DNA from: Chlamydiota bacterium
GTDB taxonomy: Bacteria > Auribacterota > Tritonobacteria > UBA1439
Direction: 5' to 3'
Assembly (NCBI GenBank): GCA_012729785.1
Contig: JAAYCL010000015.1
Span: forward strand, 49,645 to 113,644
DNA length: 64,000 nt
Below the pieces are notes generated by a model. It was not told the origin of the DNA, searched no databases, and saw nothing but the letters and a program-made list of their open reading frames with translations. Shown here piece by piece: positions 17,823 to 24,290 of the stretch; the first letter of the stretch is position 1; each line of letters starts with the position of its first letter. The position numbers and the translations under genes are program-made.

Positions 17823-18694
17823 ACATTCCCCGCCCCGCGGAGACGCTCGCGTCCCTGGGCGTCAGGCCGAGCGCGCGGCGCGGACAGGCGTTTCTCGTGC
17901 GCCGGGAGACGGGGAGCAGAATCGCCGGCGTCGCCTCGCTCGACGCGGGGGACGCGGTGCTCGAGATCGGCCCGGGCCTCGGCGCCCTCACCGACGCCCT
18001 CCTCGGCGCCGCGGGGCGCGTGGTCGCCGTGGAGAGCGACCGCCGGCTCGCGGCGTGGCTGCGCGAACGCTTCCGCGGCCGCGCCGATTTCGAGCTGATC
18101 GAGGGCGACGCGCTCAAGATCGATCTCTCGGCGCTCCTGCGGCGGATGGCCTCGGGCGGGAAACGCGTCAAGGTAGTGGCCAATATCCCGTACTCCATCA
18201 GCGGGCCGCTGATCGCGCGGCTCGTGCGGCTGTCCGGCTGCTGGGCGATGATGGCGCTCACCGTCCAGCGCGAACTCGCCCTGAGGATCGCCGCCGAGCC
18301 CGGGGGGAAGGCGTACGGCGCCTTCACCGTGCTCTGCCGCTGCCGCGCGACGGCGCGCGAGGCGTTGACGATCGCGCCGGGGGCGTTCTACCCGAGACCG
18401 GAGGTGGTCTCGTCGGTGGTCGTCTTCGCGCCGCTGGCCGTGCCCGTATTCCCGCCCGCCGAGGAGGAGCGGCTCCTCGCCATGGTGCGGCTGCTCTTTT
18501 CGCAGCGCCGGAAATCGATCGGCACGGTCCTCAGGAGGTCCGCGCGGGGGTTTCCGTGGGCAGGCAGGATCGAGGAGGCGTTCGCCGCGTGCGGGATCGA
18601 CCCCGCGGCGCGGCCCGAGCGTCTCTCCCCGGAGGAGTTCAATCGCCTCGGGGAGGCGCTCCGCCGGGCGGGGTGGGGGAGGTGGCGTACATGA
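17819..18694 (+). CDS. rsmA: 16S rRNA (adenine1518-N6/adenine1519-N6)-dimethyltransferase
   Basis: Dimethylates two adjacent adenines in helix 45 of 16S rRNA late in 30S assembly. The 291-residue protein has the SAM-binding VLEIGPGLGALTDALL, the acidic AVESDRRL, and the catalytic NIPYSISGPLIARL. The N-terminal substrate loop reads GQAFLVRRE rather than the common GQNFL.D. The start at 17819 overlaps the pdxA stop, and an upstream ATG at 17789 would add ten residues. The TGA overlaps the next ATG, so the cluster is translationally coupled. Confidence 0.93.
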   Translation: MNIPRPAETLASLGVRPSARRGQAFLVRRETGSRIAGVASLDAGDAVLEIGPGLGALTDALLGAAGRVVAVESDRRLAAWLRERFRGRADFELIEGDALKIDLSALLRRMASGGKRVKVVANIPYSISGPLIARLVRLSGCWAMMALTVQRELALRIAAEPGGKAYGAFTVLCRCRATAREALTIAPGAFYPRPEVVSSVVVFAPLAVPVFPPAEEERLLAMVRLLFSQRRKSIGTVLRRSARGFPWAGRIEEAFAACGIDPAARPERLSPEEFNRLGEALRRAGWGRWRT

Positions 18695-19602
18695 AGAAGA
18701 TGCTGATCGCCGCGGCCGTCTCCGCGGCCGCCGTCACCGGCTGCGCAGAGGAGCCGGCGGAGGAGGCGCGGCGTCCGAAAATCCCGTCCCTGCAGGGACG
18801 GCTCGTCTACCAGCGCGGCGAGGGGAACAGGAGCGAGCTGTGGCTGATGGACCTCTCCACGCGCAGGAGCGTCCGACTCACGGACAACGACGTCCTCGAC
18901 GAGTACCCGCGCTGGTCGCCCGACGGGAAGGAGATCGCCTTCTACTCCGACCGCGACGGGACCCGCCGGCTATACCTGATGGACGCCGCGGGGGGCAACG
19001 TCCGCCGCCTGACCGGCGCGCTGCCGGTACAGGAGGATCCGACATGGTCGCCCGACGGGCGGCGGCTCTGCTTCTGGGGGCGGCACGACGCGAAGGGGCC
19101 CGAGAATCTCTACCTGATACGCCGCGACGGGACCGAAATGACGAACCTCACCCGCTCCCGCAAAGGGACGCGCCGCGTGCCCGCCTGGTCGCCGGACGGC
19201 TCCCGGATCGCCTTCACCTCCAACCGCTACCTCAACCACCAGGTCTACCTGATCGGGGCGGACGGCGCGGGGGAGCGGCGCCTGACGGGAAACCCGCGCG
19301 GGGCGTGCCGCCCGCGATGGTCCCCGGACGGGAAGAGGATCGCCTACTCGGACGGCGGCTACGGGGTGCGCAAGAACGTCGACATCTGGGAAATGGACCC
19401 GGACGGCGAACGGAAGATCCGGCTCTCGAAGGGGGAGGGGAACGACTACGACCCCGCCTACGCGCCGGACGGAAGATGGATCATCTTCGCCTCCGACCGG
19501 ACCGGGTGCTACGAACTGTACCTGATGCGGCGCGACGGGAGCGACGAAACGCGCCTGACGGAGTTCGGGGGCTACACCCGGTACCCGGATTGGACGCGGT
19601 GA
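18691..19602 (+). CDS. TolB-like beta-propeller lipoprotein
   Basis: A 303-residue exported protein with a lipoprotein signal (KKMLIAAAVSAAAVTGCAEE, Cys at about 20). Six or so WD40/TolB-type repeats follow, each with a P.WSPDG.. motif (YPRWSPDGKEIAFYSDRDG, DPTWSPDGRRLCF, VPAWSPDGSRIAFTSN). It resembles TolB propellers and the C-terminal propeller of tricorn-like proteins. The ATG overlaps the rsmA stop. A periplasmic scaffold for an envelope complex is the likely role, but no Tol-Pal partner gene is adjacent. Confidence 0.82.
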   Translation: MKKMLIAAAVSAAAVTGCAEEPAEEARRPKIPSLQGRLVYQRGEGNRSELWLMDLSTRRSVRLTDNDVLDEYPRWSPDGKEIAFYSDRDGTRRLYLMDAAGGNVRRLTGALPVQEDPTWSPDGRRLCFWGRHDAKGPENLYLIRRDGTEMTNLTRSRKGTRRVPAWSPDGSRIAFTSNRYLNHQVYLIGADGAGERRLTGNPRGACRPRWSPDGKRIAYSDGGYGVRKNVDIWEMDPDGERKIRLSKGEGNDYDPAYAPDGRWIIFASDRTGCYELYLMRRDGSDETRLTEFGGYTRYPDWTR

Positions 19603-19627
19603 CCGGCGGGGATCCCCGCGGCGTCAC
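19598..19627. terminator. Candidate hairpin between convergent genes
   Basis: A nested inverted repeat spans the 28-bp space between two convergent stop codons: GGTGAC (19598-19603) with GTCACC (19622-19627), and inside it the palindrome GCGGGGATCCCCGC (19606-19619). There is no T-run on either side, so it is at best a weak bidirectional terminator. Confidence 0.4.
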
Positions 19628-19630
19628 CGG

Positions 19631-20272
19631 TCAGTCCATCGGGGGAGGGTCCCCCTCGGGCGGCGGCTCCTCGTCGGGCGGCGGCGCCTCCGGGGGAGGC
19701 TCCGCGTCGGGCGGCTGGTCGGGCGGCGCGTCGGGGGGGGGCGGCTGGTTCTCCGGCTGCGCGGCGGGCGCCTCCGCGTCCTGTGCGGGGCGGCGCGGCG
19801 GCCTGCGCCGTCTCCGCCTGCGGCGCTGCAACGCCTCCTCCCGCGCCCGCGTCTCCTCCTGGCGCTCCTGCCCGACCGACGGATCTCCGCCGGAAACCGG
19901 GGGCGGCGCGCTCCCGGTCCCCTCGTCCATCACGGTCACCTCGCTCACCACCATCTGCCCGTCGATCTTGCGCGACTTCGCCATATAGCTGCCGAGGAGC
20001 CGGCTCAAAAACTCCTCGTAGGCCGCGTCTCGCAGGTCGAGTGTCGCGGTGGCGCTCTTGCCCGCGAACTTGTTGAAGGTGACGCCGCTTTTTCGCGAGA
20101 ATTCGGAGAGGAGTTGCTCCACCGGCGCCTCGTTGGAGGTCACGGTGATCCGCCCGTTCTCGCAGCGCATCTCGAACCCCCCTGTGGGGACGGGGGTCGC
20201 CGAGGACCGGGGCGGGAGGGCGGCCGCAAGGCACAGCAGCGCGGACAGCAGGGACAACGGCGTAGGTCTCAT
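19631..20272 (-). CDS. Exported protein with STN/secretin-N-like domain and Pro-rich tail
   Basis: A 213-residue protein with a signal peptide (MRPTPLSLLSALLCLAAALP). A domain of about 75 residues (GGFEMRCENGRITVTSNEAP to QMVVSEV) has the pattern of short N/STN domains of secretins and TonB receptors: VEQLLSEFSRKSGVTF, then ATLDLRDAAYEEFLSRLL. From about residue 110 the chain is an Arg-rich run (QRRRRRRRRPPRR) and then nearly pure Pro/Glu/Asp/Ala to the end. No secretin channel domain is attached. It lies directly downstream of the corrinoid operon on the same strand, 26 bp after the S-component stop, so it may be read from that transcript. The function is unknown. Confidence 0.65.
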   Translation of the reverse strand: MRPTPLSLLSALLCLAAALPPRSSATPVPTGGFEMRCENGRITVTSNEAPVEQLLSEFSRKSGVTFNKFAGKSATATLDLRDAAYEEFLSRLLGSYMAKSRKIDGQMVVSEVTVMDEGTGSAPPPVSGGDPSVGQERQEETRAREEALQRRRRRRRRPPRRPAQDAEAPAAQPENQPPPPDAPPDQPPDAEPPPEAPPPDEEPPPEGDPPPMD

Positions 20273-20298
20273 CGCGGCGCAGTTCCAGTGCGGGCAGT

Positions 20299-20910
20299 CT
20301 AGCACCCGAGGCGGGCCAGGGCAAGCCGTTTCTGCGCGTAGCGCAGCGCCCCGATGAGCCCGTTGCCGAGCAGAAGGGCGAAGGCGGCGTTCCCCGCCGC
20401 GTGAACGGCGTCGAACGGGAACGAGGCCGCGTTCACCGCGAGCCACGACCGGAGTGAGAGGGGGTGCACGAACGAGTACCAGTACCAGAAGTTCATTATC
20501 CAGCCGAAGAGGAAGCCCCACGCGGCGGTGAACAGGGCGAGCGCGCCCCGACCCACCCGCGGCGCCGAGACGCCCAGCGCCCCCGCCGTGAGGCCGCACG
20601 CCCCCCACGCGACCATCTGCCAGACGGTCCAGGGGCCGTGCCCGAGGAAGATGTTGGAGACGAGGGCGGCGACCGCGCCGACGAGGAAACCGGCCGCGGG
20701 GCCGAAGACGAAGCCGGAGGCGGCGACGACGAACGTCGCCGGCTGGAGTCCCGGCACGGCGGCGAACGGGAGCCGGCCGAGGGCCGCGAGCGCCGCCAAA
20801 ACGGCGATGAGCGGGATCTCGCGCGAGGAGAGCCGGCCGCGCTCGAAGCGGAGGAACGCCGCCCAGAGGGCCGCAACGGCGACGAGCATGCTGAGGAGGG
20901 CGCGGGTCAT
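20299..20910 (-). CDS. ECF transporter substrate-binding (S) component, predicted corrinoid-specific
   Basis: A 203-residue integral membrane protein with about six helices. GRLPFAAVPGLQPATFVVA, ASGFVFGPAAGFLVGAVAAL and SNIFLGHGPWTVWQM match S components of energy-coupling-factor importers, including the small-residue AAGFLVG helix that packs against EcfT. Its ATG overlaps the fused EcfA stop (ATGA), and the operon is headed by a cobalamin riboswitch. From that context I infer a corrinoid or precursor as substrate. The family alone does not fix the substrate. Confidence 0.8.
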   Translation of the reverse strand: MTRALLSMLVAVAALWAAFLRFERGRLSSREIPLIAVLAALAALGRLPFAAVPGLQPATFVVAASGFVFGPAAGFLVGAVAALVSNIFLGHGPWTVWQMVAWGACGLTAGALGVSAPRVGRGALALFTAAWGFLFGWIMNFWYWYSFVHPLSLRSWLAVNAASFPFDAVHAAGNAAFALLLGNGLIGALRYAQKRLALARLGC

Positions 20911-22460
20911 GGGACCGGCGCCTCCGCCGCGGCGCGTTCCGCGAAGCGCCGGAAGAGGCGGCCGGCCAGGGGCGGATCGAACGGGGCCCCGGCGAGGACC
21001 GTGCCGGCCGGCCCCTCCGCGGCGACGACGCCGTCGGAGAGCAGGACGACGCGTCCGGCGCACCCCGCGGCGAAGCCGAGATCCTGTGTCACGAGCAGGA
21101 CCGCCGCGCCGCGCGCCGCCGCGGCTTCGAGCATCGAGGCGAGGCGGCGCTTCAGGAGCGGGTCCTGCCCGCGGGTCGGCTCGTCGAGGAGGAGCAGGGG
21201 CGGACAGGCGGCCATCGCCGCTCCGAGCGCCACGCACTGCCGCTCCCCCGCGGAGAGTTCGCGCGGGTTCCTCCCCGCGAGGCGGGCGAGCCCCCAGGCG
21301 TCGAGCAGGCGCGCCGCGTCGCCGTCTTCGGCGCGGCCGAGGAGGCGCGAGGTGTAGCCGATCTCCTCCTCCACGGTGTCGTGGAAGAGGAAGTCGCCGG
21401 GGTTCTGCGTGAGGTAGCCGCAGGCGGCGGCGCGCTCCCGGTTCCGCATCAGGGCCGGGTCCCCGCCGTCGAGCAGGACCGCGCCGCCCGAGGGGCGGAG
21501 GAGGCCGCAGGCGAGCTTGAGGAGCGTGCTCTTCCCCGCCCCGTTGGGGCCGAGCAGGGCGGTGATCTCCCCGGCGCGCAGCTCAAGACTCACCCGGTCG
21601 AGGACGGGCGGGCCGTCGCGGTAGGCGAACGCGACGCGGTCCAGGCGGAGGATCGGGCGGGGCGGGGGGGGCGTCCCCGGGACGACGCGGCGCGCCCCGC
21701 GCGCGCTCGGCGCGCCGGCCCCGGAGCCGGGCAGATAGTCCGGCGCCGCCTCCGCCGCCCACCGGCGGAACTCCGGCGGCGCGCCGTCGAAACGGGGACG
21801 GCCACGGTCGAAATAGATGACGCGTTCGGCGGCCTCGAGACAGCGCTCGACGCGCTGTTCGACCAGCACGATCGTGCAGCCGAGGTCGCGGCGGAGACGG
21901 GAGAGGAGCGAGAGGAGGTCCTCCGCCGCCGCGGGGTCGAGCTGCGAGGTCGGCTCGTCGAGCACGAGCGTCCGCGCCCCCGCCGCCATCGCCGCCCCGA
22001 GGCAGACCCGCTGCCGCATCCCGCCGGAGAGTTCGTCGACCCGCGCCCCCAGAAGATCCTGGATGCCGAGGCGCTCGGCGATCTCCTCCACGCGCCGGCG
22101 CGCCGCCGCGGGGGGGATCCCGAGGTTCTCCGGCCCGAACGAGAGCTCCCGCTCCACGCGTCTCATCAGCGCCTGCCGCTCGGGATCCTGGAGCACGACG
22201 CCGATCTCCGCGTGGAGGATGCGCCGGTCGATCCGCTCGATCGGCTCGCCGCGGAACAGGAGGCGCCCACCGACCGTTCCGCCGAAGAAGCTCGGCACGA
22301 GGCCGGCGAGGGCGAGGGCGAGCGTCGACTTGCCCCCTCCCGACGGGCCGGTCACGAGCGCGAACCCCCCCTCCTCCAGCGACAGGGAGACCCGGTCCAG
22401 CGCGGGGCGGGGCGCGCCGGGATAGAGGTAGGTGAACCGCTCTGCCAGAAAATGGCTCAC
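20907..22460 (-). CDS. Fused ECF transporter ATPase (EcfA-EcfA')
   Basis: One 517-residue polypeptide carries two complete ABC ATPase domains. Domain 1 (about 1-240) has Walker A GPSGGGKST, signature LSGGMRQRV and Walker B TLVLDEPTSQLD. Domain 2 (about 265-517) has GPNGAGKST, LSAGERQCV and LLLLDEPTRGQD. In most bacteria the two ECF ATPases are separate genes, and this one is a fused heterodimer. The GTG start at 22460 overlaps the ecfT stop (GTGA). The protein powers the importer formed with the adjacent T and S components. Confidence 0.92.
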   Translation of the reverse strand: MSHFLAERFTYLYPGAPRPALDRVSLSLEEGGFALVTGPSGGGKSTLALALAGLVPSFFGGTVGGRLLFRGEPIERIDRRILHAEIGVVLQDPERQALMRRVERELSFGPENLGIPPAAARRRVEEIAERLGIQDLLGARVDELSGGMRQRVCLGAAMAAGARTLVLDEPTSQLDPAAAEDLLSLLSRLRRDLGCTIVLVEQRVERCLEAAERVIYFDRGRPRFDGAPPEFRRWAAEAAPDYLPGSGAGAPSARGARRVVPGTPPPPRPILRLDRVAFAYRDGPPVLDRVSLELRAGEITALLGPNGAGKSTLLKLACGLLRPSGGAVLLDGGDPALMRNRERAAACGYLTQNPGDFLFHDTVEEEIGYTSRLLGRAEDGDAARLLDAWGLARLAGRNPRELSAGERQCVALGAAMAACPPLLLLDEPTRGQDPLLKRRLASMLEAAAARGAAVLLVTQDLGFAAGCAGRVVLLSDGVVAAEGPAGTVLAGAPFDPPLAGRLFRRFAERAAAEAPVP

Positions 22461-23356
22461 CGGGCCGCCCTCCGGGCGAGGGCCACGGCCGCCGCGAGCG
22501 GCGCCGCGGCCGCGAAAAGCCACGGCAGGTCCGCCGCGATGCAGAGCCGGCCGAGGCGCGGGTAGAAGACGAAGGCACCCTTGCCGAGAACGAGGCCGGC
22601 GCCGGTCGCGGCGAGCGAGAGGGCCGCGCCGAAGGCGAGGACCCGGTCGGCCCGTCTCCAGGGCGGCGCGGGGGCGGCGCTGCGCGCGCCGCAGCCGAAG
22701 CCGCGGGTCTGGAGCGCGACGGCGGTGTCCCACGCCCCCTCGAGGGAGGAGACGAGGAGGGCGTGGAGGATCGGGCGGGAGGCGTTGATCCGGGAGAGAA
22801 GGTTCCGGTCGTCCAACGCGGCGCCGCGGACCGCCATCACGCTGCGGATCCTGCCGAGGTCGCGTCGCATCCGGGGGATCGCGAGAAGGGCGAGGGAAAC
22901 CGCGAGCGCCGTCTTCGGCGCGAAGCGGGAACAGAGGGCGAACGCCCCGTCGGCGTCGGCGAGCGTTTCCGCGAGGGAGAAGGCGGCTATCGCGAGGGCG
23001 ATCCTGAGGCCCGAGGAGAGGCCGAAGACGAGCGGCTCGAGGCGGAGCGTGAACGGGAGAAACAAGACGCGCGGCGGGACCAGCACCGTCTCCCCGGACC
23101 GCGTCAGGAGGACGTTGACGAGGGCGAAGAGGACGGCGGAGGGGACGGCGATTGAGAGCGTCTTCCCGCACGCCCGCGGACCGGCGGCCGCGGCGAGGGC
23201 GGCGAGGGCGGCGGCGAGGAGGACCCCGAGCCAGAGGGGGTTGCCCCACGCCGCCGCGGGAAGGAAGACGGCGGCGGCGGCGAGGAGGGCGGCGAGCGGG
23301 TGGAAGCCCGCCGCCGTCCGGCTGCGCACTGCCGGCGGCGCTCCGACCGCGGTCAT
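22457..23356 (-). CDS. ecfT: ECF transporter transmembrane (T) component
   Basis: Energy-coupling membrane scaffold that connects the ATPases to the S component. The 299-residue protein has hydrophobic helices at about 15-45, 65-85, 115-135 and near the C-terminus. Between them is the long cytoplasmic coupling region with IPRMRRDLGRIRSVMAVRG and VALQTRGFG, which match the two short Ala-Arg-Gly-type motifs of EcfT. The start overlaps the DUF4430 gene stop (ATGA) and the stop overlaps the ATPase GTG. No substrate information can be read from it. Confidence 0.88.
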   Translation of the reverse strand: MTAVGAPPAVRSRTAAGFHPLAALLAAAAVFLPAAAWGNPLWLGVLLAAALAALAAAAGPRACGKTLSIAVPSAVLFALVNVLLTRSGETVLVPPRVLFLPFTLRLEPLVFGLSSGLRIALAIAAFSLAETLADADGAFALCSRFAPKTALAVSLALLAIPRMRRDLGRIRSVMAVRGAALDDRNLLSRINASRPILHALLVSSLEGAWDTAVALQTRGFGCGARSAAPAPPWRRADRVLAFGAALSLAATGAGLVLGKGAFVFYPRLGRLCIAADLPWLFAAAAPLAAAVALARRAAR

Positions 23357-24264
23357 TCGATCACCGGCGCAGGGAGGACGTCGTCCCCCGCGACCACCGC
23401 GGAGGCCATCCCCCGGATCCTTTCCGGGCGTGAGATCAGCACGTCGGCGGCGGCGCAGGCGCGCGCCGTGTCCGTGCCGGTGACGAGCCAGAGCGGCGCG
23501 GGGCGCGTCGCGCCGCCCACGACCGCGACGAGCGCGCCGGCGCCGGGATGGGAGGAGCGCGGCGTCCCGGCGAGGTCGAGGCGGCGCATCCCGGCGGCGC
23601 CGCCATCCACGAACAAGCCCGTGCGGGCGCCGTCGGAGATCGAGCGTTTCACGAGCGGGACGCGCGCGATCCCGTCCCAGGGGCCGATGACAAGCGACGG
23701 GGCGTCGGACGGCGGCTCGGATTCCGCCAGCGGCGCAACGCGCACCCCGGCTGCGCCGCGTCGCGCCAGCGCGGAGACGAGCCCCCTCGCCGCCGCCTCG
23801 GCGCCGGGGCTGAAGAGGACGCGCGGGGGCAGGGAGCCGTCCCGCGCCGCCTGGACGAACGGATGCGGGTAGCCGCCGATGATCGCCCGGACCTGCCGCA
23901 CCCCGTCCCACAGGTGGAGATCCCACTGGAGCATGTCGCCCGGTTCGGGGATGCAGGACGCCGCCCCCCGCTCCGCCAGAATCCCGTTCAGGTAGTAGAA
24001 CCACGCCTGCCCGGCGTCCCGCGCCCCCTTGGCCGGCAGGCCGTTGATCCGCGACACGAAGGCGCCGCCGAACGCGGTCTCCACCTGCGCGCACTCCTCG
24101 AGGAGGCGGAGGGCCGAACGCCCGCGCGCGGGAACGGACCGCTCGGCGAGGGGCGGCGAGGAGAAGTTGCGGCAGACGAGGACGGCGACCTCGGCCCCGC
24201 CTGCGGGGGGCGGAGCGGAGGCGGCGAGGGCCGCCGCGGCAACCATCCCGAGTATCGGATGCAT
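23353..24264 (-). CDS. Exported DUF4430 (transcobalamin-like) protein, candidate corrinoid binder
   Basis: A 303-residue exported protein with signal peptide MHPILGMVAAAALAASA. Residues 28-125 look like DUF4430, the domain shared with the C-terminal part of transcobalamin and intrinsic factor: VAVLVCRNF, SALRLLEEC, FVSRINGLPAKG, AWFYYLNGILAERG, EPGDMLQWDLHLWD. The second half (about 130-303) is an unrecognised alpha/beta domain with LVIGPWDGIA and LWLVTGTDTARA. It sits between the surface protein gene and ecfT under a cobalamin riboswitch. I infer a periplasmic corrinoid-binding protein that hands substrate to the ECF S component. Domain and context support the binding role, but no experiment or search does. 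Confidence 0.75.
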   Translation of the reverse strand: MHPILGMVAAAALAASAPPPAGGAEVAVLVCRNFSSPPLAERSVPARGRSALRLLEECAQVETAFGGAFVSRINGLPAKGARDAGQAWFYYLNGILAERGAASCIPEPGDMLQWDLHLWDGVRQVRAIIGGYPHPFVQAARDGSLPPRVLFSPGAEAAARGLVSALARRGAAGVRVAPLAESEPPSDAPSLVIGPWDGIARVPLVKRSISDGARTGLFVDGGAAGMRRLDLAGTPRSSHPGAGALVAVVGGATRPAPLWLVTGTDTARACAAADVLISRPERIRGMASAVVAGDDVLPAPVIE

Positions 24265-24290
24265 CCGGTCCCCCCGCGCCGCATCGGTCC

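Noticed and set aside
20299..24264. ECF system for cobalt/nickel or another vitamin
   Set aside because: No CbiM/CbiN- or NikM-like protein is present, and the riboswitch and DUF4430 protein point to a corrinoid. The substrate remains to be tested.
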